Source: Lachnospiraceae bacterium XPB1003
GTDB taxonomy: Bacteria > Bacillota > Clostridia > Lachnospirales > Lachnospiraceae
Assembly: GCA_900102065.1 (NCBI GenBank)
Contig: FMVK01000001.1
Span: 1 to 64,000, forward strand
Reading direction: 5' to 3'
Length of the DNA stretch: 64,000 bases
Shown here: piece by piece, positions 8,640 through 15,734 of the stretch
How positions within the stretch are numbered: position 1 is the stretch's first letter
Layout of the letters: every line of letters starts with the position of its first letter
Made by a program: the position numbers and the translations under genes
Notes under the pieces: model-generated
Told to the model about the DNA's origin: nothing
What the model saw: only the letters and a program-made list of their open reading frames with translations
Databases searched by the model: none

Positions 8640-10220
8640 TTACCCGATTCCCATTCCCATATCCAGTCCGGACAAAGGTGTAACAAGGATCGTATCACCT
8701 TCAGAAAGACCGGATACTATTTCAGTATACATCTCATCCGAGATGCCGATCTCAACATCTCTCTCCTCTATGGTCTTTCCGTCTTCTCCGTAAACATTAA
8801 CGTATGTGCTGCCGTCATCTCTTGTCTGGATCGAGTCAGTCTTTACAGAGGGAACGCCTTTAACTTCTTTGGTAATAAGCTTTATCTCAACACTCATTCC
8901 CACACGAACATCTTCATCCGCAAGGAAATCAACTTCCGAGCTGAAGTAAGATACTCCGTTTTTGGATTCGGCATTACGGCTGATCTTAGAGATCGTACCC
9001 TCGTAATCCTTTTCAATCGCATTTAATGTAACTGTAACCTGCTCACCTTCCGATGTACCCATCATGTTATACTCATTGATCTTGATGGCAACTTTCATCT
9101 TGTCAAAGCTTGTTATTGTAGCTACAGGTGCTGTAAGTTCTGTTGTATCGCCCTTCTTCTTGGGCAGTTCAGTGATGACTCCATCCATAGAGGCCCTGAT
9201 GGTACAGTCATCAAGCTTCTCATATAATTCTGCAAGCTTCAGTTCATTTAGCGAAGCATTTCCGTTATTTATAGCCTGATCGTACTGGATCCTGTATGTT
9301 GAAAGCTGTGAATCCGCACCTCGAAGCGCAATCTCATACGCGGATTGTGCCGCATTAAACGCATCTATGGAATTAAGATACGTCGTCTGTGCATCGAGAA
9401 CCGCCGTGAACTTATCATCCAGCGCTACGCCTTCATTTATCTCTGTAGCCTTCTGTGCCGCAACTGCATTGTTGTAATCAAGCCACGCCTGTTCAAGTCT
9501 GTGCTCCGCAGTGTCATAATCAAGTTCAAGCAATTCCTTATCTTTTGTCACGGTCTCGCCGTTTCTCTTTGCATGATCTGCTGCGGCAAGTGAATCCTGA
9601 GCGATACGAACTGACTGATATGCCGAATCTATCTTGTTCTGTGCATTGATCTTATTGATATTTTTTCCGGCAGCATTAAGACTTGCAGAGAGCTGATATG
9701 ACTCGGTCGCATCAACGAATTTTCTGAAGGCCGTATCCATCTGGCTCTGTGCAGAAGCAAGATTCTGTGATGCCGTAACTATGTTTGAATTATAACCGTC
9801 GTTGAGATTATTCCTGTAATCGTAATAATTGTTCCTTGCAAGCTTGATATTCAGATCCGCTGTTGCCTCGTTTAAAGACATGGACAGCTCAAGCTCATCG
9901 ATCTGATCCTGAATGGATTCCGTATCGAGATACATTATGACATCGCCCTCTTTAACCTCATCGCCTTCCTCAACAACGATATCTTCGATCTTGAGATTTG
10001 CGATCTTCGGGCATACCTTTTCCTCTTTCACAGGTTCAACTATTCCCGTAAAAGTATGGAAATTCTGGATATCCCTGCTCTCAACAGTCTCGGGAGTATA
10101 TAACGCCTGTGCCGCATTCGCTGAACATCCTCTTATCACTATCACTAACACAAGGACTATAACGGCGATAACAACCCATTTCACCCATTTCTTCTTTTTC
10201 TTTTTCTTTTCTGAAGCCAT
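8640..10220 (-). CDS. HlyD/MacA-family membrane fusion protein
   Basis: A 526-residue adaptor for the ABC exporter encoded downstream. It starts with a lysine-rich cytosolic tail (residues 4-11), one membrane helix (about 13-29), and a lipoyl-like half (about 60-110). A long coiled-coil hairpin rich in Ala, Gln, Asn and Asp follows (about 110-335), then the second lipoyl half and a beta-barrel (to about 450) and a C-terminal membrane-proximal domain. In Firmicutes such proteins extend through the cell wall without an outer-membrane channel. The AGGGGGA site lies well placed before the ATG. It is the first gene of the operon. Confidence 0.88.
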   Translation of the reverse strand: MASEKKKKKKKWVKWVVIAVIVLVLVIVIRGCSANAAQALYTPETVESRDIQNFHTFTGIVEPVKEEKVCPKIANLKIEDIVVEEGDEVKEGDVIMYLDTESIQDQIDELELSMSLNEATADLNIKLARNNYYDYRNNLNDGYNSNIVTASQNLASAQSQMDTAFRKFVDATESYQLSASLNAAGKNINKINAQNKIDSAYQSVRIAQDSLAAADHAKRNGETVTKDKELLELDYDTAEHRLEQAWLDYNNAVAAQKATEINEGVALDDKFTAVLDAQTTYLNSIDAFNAAQSAYEIALRGADSQLSTYRIQYDQAINNGNASLNELKLAELYEKLDDCTIRASMDGVITELPKKKGDTTELTAPVATITSFDKMKVAIKINEYNMMGTSEGEQVTVTLNAIEKDYEGTISKISRNAESKNGVSYFSSEVDFLADEDVRVGMSVEIKLITKEVKGVPSVKTDSIQTRDDGSTYVNVYGEDGKTIEERDVEIGISDEMYTEIVSGLSEGDTILVTPLSGLDMGMGIG

Positions 10221-10269
10221 GATAAATCACTTCCCCCTAAAAAATTATTGCGTATGTTATGTAATATAA

Positions 10270-10292
10270 GGGACAGGATGTCCTGCAGTCCC
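10270..10292. promoter_or_regulatory. Possible operator upstream of the efflux operon
   Basis: A nested dyad lies 50-70 bases before the fusion-protein start. The outer arms are GGGAC and GTCCC, and the inner arms CAGGA and TCCTG flank TG. A TATATT sequence (minus strand, 10263-10268) lies next to it as a possible -10 box. Efflux operons are commonly controlled by a dimeric regulator, but no regulator gene lies adjacent, so this is suggestive only. Confidence 0.3.
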
Positions 10293-10334
10293 GTTTACAC
10301 TGTATTTTGCCTGATTTACACTTATTTATTCTGT

Positions 10335-10370
10335 TTAAAAAACCGGAACAACTTTTCAGTCGTTCCGGTT
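10335..10370 (-). terminator. Terminator downstream of ribU
   Basis: On the minus strand, the arms AACCGGAACGAC and GTTGTTCCGGTT form a stem of about 10-12 pairs followed by TTTT. It is about 100 bases past the ribU stop. A second inverted repeat, CCGTTTA/TAAACGG, lies between them (about 10387-10421). Confidence 0.75.
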
Positions 10371-10468
10371 ACAGGATCAAACTAACGACCGTTTACAAGT
10401 TGTCATAATATCATAAACGGCTCACAAAAAACATTAAATTACTATTAAATCTTTTTTAATCTTATTTA

Positions 10469-11128
10469 TTAATTTCTATCGAATCCCTTGATCACAGGTG
10501 AAAGAGGTTTGTATACGAATATCGTGATGATCGCCGATGCAAGTGCCTTGCCTAAAGTAAACGGCATATTGAATACTACAAGACACTCAAGGAGTCCATT
10601 TACCGAAGGATTGATCTTCTGATACATTGCTATGATCGCTTCGATAGGCATAAAGTTCTGGTATACGGGATAAGTGATAAAGTAATTGATGGGAACAGAA
10701 ATGAGCGCCATAACCGCCGCACTGAAAAATACTGCAGCAATTGCGGTCTTTCTGTTTTTCTTAAACTTGTAGATCATGCCTGCTGTCCATACAAAAGATG
10801 CACATAACATAAAGTTTGCAAGCTCACCCACACCACCGGAATGAGTATTGAAAAGATGAAGCAGATTCTTGATCAGTCCTACCAAAACACCCGCAACAGG
10901 TCCGAGTGAAAATGCTGCAATAAGCGCCGGGAGATCCGAAAAATCCATCTTCACAAATTCAGGTATAAGCATGGGAAGCGGGAATTCAAGGAACATAAGC
11001 ACATATGAGATCGCAGAAAGCATTCCCACCACTGCGATATACCTTGTTCTCGATACTCCCGAACCTGTCAGCTTCTTTTCAGAAGTTCCTTCTTTAACCA
11101 TCGCACTTTTTCCGATTTCTTTGTTCAT
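10469..11128 (-). CDS. ribU: Riboflavin ECF transporter substrate-binding subunit RibU
   Basis: RibU is the membrane S-component that binds riboflavin and works with a shared energy-coupling module (EcfA/EcfA'/EcfT), which is not in this window. The 219-residue protein has about six membrane helices and the motif FPLPMLIPEFVKMDFSDLP followed by GPVAGVLVGLIKNLLH, both typical of RibU. An in-frame ATG at 11242 is not used: it would start inside the riboswitch expression platform. The ATG at 11128 has GAGAGGA at good distance. Expression should fall when FMN is abundant. Confidence 0.92.
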   Translation of the reverse strand: MNKEIGKSAMVKEGTSEKKLTGSGVSRTRYIAVVGMLSAISYVLMFLEFPLPMLIPEFVKMDFSDLPALIAAFSLGPVAGVLVGLIKNLLHLFNTHSGGVGELANFMLCASFVWTAGMIYKFKKNRKTAIAAVFFSAAVMALISVPINYFITYPVYQNFMPIEAIIAMYQKINPSVNGLLECLVVFNMPFTLGKALASAIITIFVYKPLSPVIKGFDRN

Positions 11129-11191
11129 TTTGAAGATCCTCTCTTTCATTTGTTTTTTGTTGCGGATACCCGCGTTGTCTAAAGGATCTCC

Positions 11192-11228
11192 AAAAACAAA
11201 AACCCCGATGCACAAAAGTACACGGGGA
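11192..11228 (-). terminator. Regulatory terminator of the FMN riboswitch
   Basis: On the minus strand, CCCCG and CGGGG arms with partly paired inner bases are followed by TTTTTGTTTTT. It lies between the aptamer and the ribU start, where FMN binding would let it form and stop transcription. Confidence 0.75.
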
Positions 11229-11257
11229 CACAGATCAGGCAATCATCCTGTCATTAC

Positions 11258-11381
11258 ATCTTCTTCCATCCAGACTTTACTGTCGGTTCCGGAATCTCAC
11301 CGGATCGGCCTGCAACGTTGATCGCAGGTTCGCGGACTTAAATCACCGCCGGTAGGGAATTTCACCCTGCCCCGAAGATCC
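11258..11381 (-). ncRNA. FMN riboswitch (RFN element)
   Basis: The minus strand carries the conserved RFN blocks in order: GGATCTTCGGGGCAGGGTG, AATTCCCTACCGGCGGTGAT, AGTCCGCGAAC, then GATCCGGTGAGATTCCGGAACCG in two blocks, and AGTCTGGATGGAAGAAGAT at the end. The outer GGATCTTC/GAAGAAGAT arms close the six-helix aptamer. It senses flavin mononucleotide and controls ribU, which lies directly downstream with a terminator-type expression platform. Confidence 0.96.
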
Positions 11382-11401
11382 TTATTCAAGTTACAAAAGT
11401 A

Positions 11402-11430
11402 ACTTTACGCATTATCTCTTTTTATGTCAA
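11402..11430 (-). promoter_or_regulatory. Predicted sigma-A promoter of the riboswitch-ribU transcript
   Basis: On the minus strand a perfect TTGACA (11425-11430) and TAAAGT (11402-11407) are spaced 17 bases. The predicted start falls in a small hairpin AAGTTAC/GTAACTT just ahead of the aptamer. Confidence 0.7.
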
Positions 11431-11468
11431 GGAGTTTTACTCACTTTTTATCAGGAAGAATATCAATA

Positions 11469-12185
11469 TCAATCCGTTCCTGCCGCCTTACCGCTTGTAA
11501 GGCTCAGATAAAAGCTTGCCTCCGAAGCCTGCATATAAGGCATAACCCACAGCAGCCCAAGGCCCAGCGTAGGAATGGAAAGTAACATCAACGGGAAGAA
11601 ACTTATCTGCATTCCCACGAACTTAAGCTTCTGTCCCTTCATAAGCCATACAGACATCTTTATACAATCACCAAGACTCTTCTCAGGAAAATCAAGAAGC
11701 ACATAATAAAGCTGCGAAAACGACAGCCAGACAATGTAATATACGATAGTTGCTGCCGAAGAAGCAATCAGCGCATATTCTTCAAAGATACGATCACCAC
11801 TGCTTATGTATCGTTCTGCCATCACAAGTCCCGGCACAGAAAAGATAAACTGAAGCGCCGCAAACATTATAGCGCTCACTACAACTCTGTTATCTCCAAA
11901 ACCGGAGAAAAGACTTCCGACTCCGTAGGGCATTCTGCAGCATGCATTCAGATAGGTCTTGCAAAGTCCGAACATAAAGACCTGAAGAATGATATAGGCG
12001 ATAAAGCTGAGGGCATAATACAAAACTATCGCACCGATACCGTTACCGGTATCACTGCCCGATGCCATCATTATCGCTAATACAAGAAAAATGTAGAATA
12101 ACTGTATAAATATCACCCTGCCGTACTGACCCAGCAGGCGTTCTCTGGCGGCCGCTTTGATTTCCGCATTATTTTTGATCTTCAT
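11469..12185 (-). CDS. DUF975-family membrane protein
   Basis: A 238-residue integral membrane protein with about five or six helices. It resembles the DUF975 family: a charged N-terminus (MKIKNNAEIKAAARERL), a first helix at about 24-41, a pair at about 50-75, further helices at about 100-120 and 140-165, and a C-terminal hairpin ending near a Tyr/Phe-rich segment. The SLGDCIKMSVWLMKGQKLKF segment is family-like. Function is unknown. It is the last gene of a three-gene operon with the metalloprotease-like protein and the repeat-bearing membrane protein. Confidence 0.7.
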   Translation of the reverse strand: MKIKNNAEIKAAARERLLGQYGRVIFIQLFYIFLVLAIMMASGSDTGNGIGAIVLYYALSFIAYIILQVFMFGLCKTYLNACCRMPYGVGSLFSGFGDNRVVVSAIMFAALQFIFSVPGLVMAERYISSGDRIFEEYALIASSAATIVYYIVWLSFSQLYYVLLDFPEKSLGDCIKMSVWLMKGQKLKFVGMQISFFPLMLLSIPTLGLGLLWVMPYMQASEASFYLSLTSGKAAGTD

Positions 12186-12187
12186 TT

Positions 12188-12739
12188 TTAAACCGCCATA
12201 TCTATATTATTTCCGCGAGTAGCTTCAGCTTCAAATGCTTTCTTATTTGAACCGTAAGCATTGTCCTTCGGATATGAAATGCTGGTATGCGTAGTGCCGC
12301 CGGACACATACCTGCGGCCACACTCGGGGCATATCGCATAATGAATGGAAACACTGGCCTGTTTTACTCTGCCTCCATTCTCCATAGCTTTATCGTAAGC
12401 ATTTGTAACATGCTCCTGCTCATGGGCACGAACACGTGCATAGACCGCATTGGGATTGATCCTTGCAGCCGACTTGAACGAAACCTGCTCATCAGATCCG
12501 TCAACATACTTACGCTCCTTGCAGGTTTGGCACTCCTTCTTACCGGTCGACTTGGCAACAGGATCATCGATACCCTTCTGGACATCATTCTCTCCGGATA
12601 CCTCACCGGCTTTTTCCGTTTCATCCGAGCCTGATATCCTGCCTGCATCGCCTGTGCCTATTCCCAACGAAGCCCCCGCCTGATACATCCAGGGCATATT
12701 ATATCCGTAACCCGGTCCGTTAAGTCTTCCTATTTCCAT
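12188..12739 (-). CDS. SprA-related putative zinc metalloprotease
   Basis: A 183-residue protein with a low-complexity N-terminal half (about 1-60, rich in Gly, Ser, Asp and Glu) and a compact C-terminal domain. That domain contains CQTCKERKYVDGS, the zinc-protease motif HEQEH (about residue 110), and a second pair of cysteines in CPECGRRYVSGG. This matches the SprA-related family (putative metallopeptidase catalytic domain). There is no signal peptide, so it probably acts in the cytosol or is exported by another route. The four cysteines look like a structural zinc site. It overlaps the upstream gene by one base. The substrate is unknown. Confidence 0.75.
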   Translation of the reverse strand: MEIGRLNGPGYGYNMPWMYQAGASLGIGTGDAGRISGSDETEKAGEVSGENDVQKGIDDPVAKSTGKKECQTCKERKYVDGSDEQVSFKSAARINPNAVYARVRAHEQEHVTNAYDKAMENGGRVKQASVSIHYAICPECGRRYVSGGTTHTSISYPKDNAYGSNKKAFEAEATRGNNIDMAV

Positions 12740-13257
12740 CAGAGACCACCTCCCTGCTGTTTGATGAACTCCGGGACCTCACCTGTCTTTTGATACTGTT
12801 CAATTCCTTTCCAGTATTCATCAAAAGTCACACCGTAAGATTCCATCATCATCTTATCCGCAGCTTCTCTTACCATAGGATCATTCTTTAATGAATTATA
12901 AGCTGATACCAATATTGCCGCTCCGGCTATCATCGCAAGTATCGAACCTATCACAGATGATTTCGCAAGTGAATTCATCCTGAGGTCTCCGCCCTTGGAG
13001 AGCACCGCAAATATGATTGCCATACTTCCGAAAAACAAAGGCAAAAAACCTATGAGTACTGTCAGCACCGCAAGCATGGTAAATATCACAGCCATTACGG
13101 AAAACATATTAAGTCTTATGACCCTTGCGCCGCCGGGTATCTGCCCGTTCATATTGTTATAATTATTGCCGCCGGGCATCTGCCCGTTCGTGTTATTAAA
13201 ATTGTTTCCACCCGGCATCTGTCCGTTTGCATTATTAAAATTGCTGCCGTTATCCAT
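12739..13257 (-). CDS. Membrane protein with Asn-Gly-Pro N-terminal repeats
   Basis: A 172-residue protein. Residues 5-43 hold three 13-residue repeats of the type NNxNGQMPGGNNF. Two membrane helices follow (about 50-75 and 95-118) around a short loop, and the C-terminal tail is charged and helical, with a DEYWKGIEQYQKTGE segment. This layout, a Gly/Asn/Pro-rich cytosolic tail followed by two helices, is common in DUF4190-like proteins of Firmicutes. Function is unknown. It is the first gene of the operon with the SprA-related protein and the DUF975 protein. Confidence 0.7.
   Translation of the reverse strand: MDNGSNFNNANGQMPGGNNFNNTNGQMPGGNNYNNMNGQIPGGARVIRLNMFSVMAVIFTMLAVLTVLIGFLPLFFGSMAIIFAVLSKGGDLRMNSLAKSSVIGSILAMIAGAAILVSAYNSLKNDPMVREAADKMMMESYGVTFDEYWKGIEQYQKTGEVPEFIKQQGGGL
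13129..13245 (-). repeat. Three 39-bp in-frame coding repeats
   Basis: Three imperfect copies of a 39-bp unit encode the 13-residue NNxNGQxPGG repeats at the N-terminus of the gene starting at 13257. Copies differ at several third positions, so the array is not a very recent expansion. Confidence 0.8.
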
Positions 13258-13365
13258 CTCATTTTCCTTAAAAGTATTTGGTTTAATTATATCATTAGTT
13301 TATATTTTATTAAAGAATACTTTTTCCTTGTGTAATGCTCCTATTTATGTTAACTTTACCGTGAT

Positions 13366-14496
13366 ATGGAATACTATAACGAGAAAAACAAAAAAGATAA
13401 TATTACTGCTCCCGGGAGTGAGAAGCCTTCGGGAAAAACAAAAAGCGGAAAGAAAAAAAAGAGCAGGCGCAATCCTCTCGCGCCGGTCTGTGCAATACTT
13501 GCCGCATCAACCGTTATATCCCTCGGAGTAACGCTCCATCTTTATCTGAAATCGGATAATAATCCTCCGGCTCCTTCTACGTCCCGGAATGCAGTGCAAT
13601 TCTACACCCAGGATACTGTTGAAAACCTTATTGAAGCAGCCAGAGAAGAGGGCGAAGATAAAGGTGCGGATGAGCTGCGAGATGAGATCAGGATAAAACT
13701 TTCTGATTCAGGGAAAAAAACAAGTGTGAATGATGTCATAAGGAATCTTTACCCCGAATACCTGCTCTATCAGGACGGGTCCGGATATCATTTTGTGCCG
13801 GTTGAAGCCGATCTGCCCAAAAACAGCATCGATAATTCACGTTTATCTGTTTCGGATAACGGATCGATCACATATTCCTCCGCATCCGGAGTTTCAGCAG
13901 AGGCTCTTATCGATGTTTCCAAACATCAGGGTGAGATCGACTGGGAACAGGTATACGACTCCGGTATCAGATATGCGATCATACGAGTAGGTTTCCGCGG
14001 CTACGGAAGCGGTGATGTTCTCTTGGATGATACATTTGAATCCAATATCCAAAACGCTCTTAAAGCAGGACTCAAAGTCGGAGTGTATTTCTATACGCAG
14101 GCCATTAACGAAGAGGAGGCCATCGAGGAGGCAGAGTTTGTTCTTGAAAACATAGCTCCCTATAATGTGGCTCTTCCTGTTGTCATTGATGTGGAGCATC
14201 CCGATGACAGCTCCGCCAGAGGTAATCTAATCTCAAAAGAAGTGCGTACAGCCGCTGTCAAAGCGTTCTGTGACAGGATAGTCGAAGCCGGCTACGAGCC
14301 TATGATCTACGGAAATACCTACACGTTTGCGGCTATGCTCGATCCCCGAGGCATCAGCGAATACGACGTATGGTATGCTTTCTACAATAATTACATCTAT
14401 TATCCCTATGAAATGAGCATCTGGCAGTACAGCACAGAAGCACAGGTTCCCGGTATCAACGGCAAAGTGGATATGAACCTCTGGTTTAAAGATTAA
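13366..14496 (+). CDS. Membrane-anchored GH25 lysozyme
   Basis: A 376-residue surface enzyme that should cleave the beta-1,4 bond between N-acetylmuramic acid and N-acetylglucosamine. It has a basic cytosolic start (residues 20-36, many Lys), one uncleaved membrane anchor (about 39-61), a helical and linker region (about 75-175), and a GH25 barrel from about 180 to the end. The DVSKHQG and VIDVEHP motifs supply the catalytic acidic residues. It is the first plus-strand gene and is divergent from the preceding operon. No clear ribosome-binding site precedes the ATG; a weak TAACTT -10-like box lies only 9 bases before it. Confidence 0.9.
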   Translation: MEYYNEKNKKDNITAPGSEKPSGKTKSGKKKKSRRNPLAPVCAILAASTVISLGVTLHLYLKSDNNPPAPSTSRNAVQFYTQDTVENLIEAAREEGEDKGADELRDEIRIKLSDSGKKTSVNDVIRNLYPEYLLYQDGSGYHFVPVEADLPKNSIDNSRLSVSDNGSITYSSASGVSAEALIDVSKHQGEIDWEQVYDSGIRYAIIRVGFRGYGSGDVLLDDTFESNIQNALKAGLKVGVYFYTQAINEEEAIEEAEFVLENIAPYNVALPVVIDVEHPDDSSARGNLISKEVRTAAVKAFCDRIVEAGYEPMIYGNTYTFAAMLDPRGISEYDVWYAFYNNYIYYPYEMSIWQYSTEAQVPGINGKVDMNLWFKD

Positions 14497-14504
14497 ATAC
14501 AAAT

Positions 14505-14546
14505 AAAAAACCTCCTTTTATCACATGCGATAAAAGGAGGTTTTTG
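14505..14546. terminator. Bidirectional terminator between the lysozyme gene and prfB
   Basis: AAAACCTCCTTTTATC and GATAAAAGGAGGTTTT form a perfect 16-base stem with a 6-base loop. A-rich and T-rich flanks on the two sides give U-tracts in both directions, serving the convergent lysozyme and prfB-secA transcripts. Confidence 0.93.
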
Positions 14547-14549
14547 TTT

Positions 14550-15689
14550 TTACATATCTTCTCCGGTATCTCCGGTCTTAAGTGTACCCTGACTTAAATT
14601 CTTAAGATAAGCATTTATGAAACGATCGATATCTCCATCAAGTACTGCATCGGGATTACCGGTCTCTTCTCCGGTACGATGATCCTTTACCATCTGATAG
14701 GGCTGAAGGACATAGGAGCGGATCTGGCTTCCCCAGCCGATAGCCTTCAGGTCGCCCTGAATGCCCTTAAGCTTTGCATCATCTTCTCTCTGCTTAACCT
14801 GAAGAAGCTTACCGCGAAGCATCTCCATTGCTTTGTCTTTATTCTGGAACTGTGAACGCTCATTCTGACAAGTAACGACTATTCCGGTCGGGAAGTGAGT
14901 AATACGTATAGCGGAAGATGTCTTGTTGATATGCTGTCCGCCGGCACCACTGCTTCGGTAAGTATCTATCCTTATATCATCCGGCTTGATCTCGATCACT
15001 GTATCATCCTTGATCTCCGGAAGCACATCCAGAGAAACGAAAGACGTCTGTCTCTTACCCTGCGCATTAAAGGGTGAGATTCGTACCAGGCGGTGTACTC
15101 CCTGCTCACTCTTTAAGTATCCGTAAGCATTCTCTCCGCTTATCTGGAAATCAGCAGACTTAACACCCGCTTCATCTCCTTCAACCATGGAAAGCTCTTC
15201 GAAAGTGAAGCCCTTTCTCTCTGCCCATCTCATGTACATACGGTACAGCATTCCGCACCAGTCACAGCTCTCTGTTCCGCCGGCACCGGCATTAAGACTT
15301 AAAATGGCATTATTTGCGTCATACTCACCGGTAAGGAGAGTTCTCAGTCTTACCTTCTCGATCCTGTCAGCAAGATCATCAAGCTCTCTGCGGACTTCCT
15401 CTATCATGGACTGATCGTTTTCTTCATTGCCCATCTCGATCATAACTTCAATGTCATCATATGCCTGCTCCATTGCATGACACTCTTCAACGGTATCCTT
15501 AAGATTCTTTGATTCCCTTGAAAGCTTATTGGCACGGTCGGTATCATTCCAGAAATCCGGAGATGCCATATCCATATCAAGCTCTTCTATTCTCTTTTTC
15601 TTATCTTCAAGATGAAGCGCATCCTTCACCTCTGCCAGGGGTGCTTTATACTGCCCCAGTTCAATTTTCATCTGATCAAGTTCGACCAT
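14550..15689 (-). CDS. prfB: Peptide chain release factor 2
   Basis: RF2 reads UAA and UGA stop codons and releases the nascent chain. The 379-residue protein has the SPF tripeptide (about residue 204) that recognises the stop codon and the GGQ motif in SGAGGQHIN (about residue 249) that triggers hydrolysis. The reading frame is continuous: at the place where many bacteria have an in-frame UGA and a programmed +1 frameshift, this gene reads CTT GAA GAT. It lies 45 bases downstream of secA, a common pairing. Confidence 0.96.
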   Translation of the reverse strand: MVELDQMKIELGQYKAPLAEVKDALHLEDKKKRIEELDMDMASPDFWNDTDRANKLSRESKNLKDTVEECHAMEQAYDDIEVMIEMGNEENDQSMIEEVRRELDDLADRIEKVRLRTLLTGEYDANNAILSLNAGAGGTESCDWCGMLYRMYMRWAERKGFTFEELSMVEGDEAGVKSADFQISGENAYGYLKSEQGVHRLVRISPFNAQGKRQTSFVSLDVLPEIKDDTVIEIKPDDIRIDTYRSSGAGGQHINKTSSAIRITHFPTGIVVTCQNERSQFQNKDKAMEMLRGKLLQVKQREDDAKLKGIQGDLKAIGWGSQIRSYVLQPYQMVKDHRTGEETGNPDAVLDGDIDRFINAYLKNLSQGTLKTGDTGEDM

Positions 15690-15734
15690 TGGATATTCTC
15701 CTTAAAACACACTTCCGCTGCCGGAGCAAAGATA

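Noticed and set aside
10469-11242. RibU with an N-terminal extension starting at 11242
   Set aside because: That start lies inside the riboswitch expression platform and has no ribosome-binding site; the ATG at 11128 does.
13129-13245. Short repeats that could suggest a CRISPR array
   Set aside because: The repeats are in-frame coding repeats of 39 bp without spacers.
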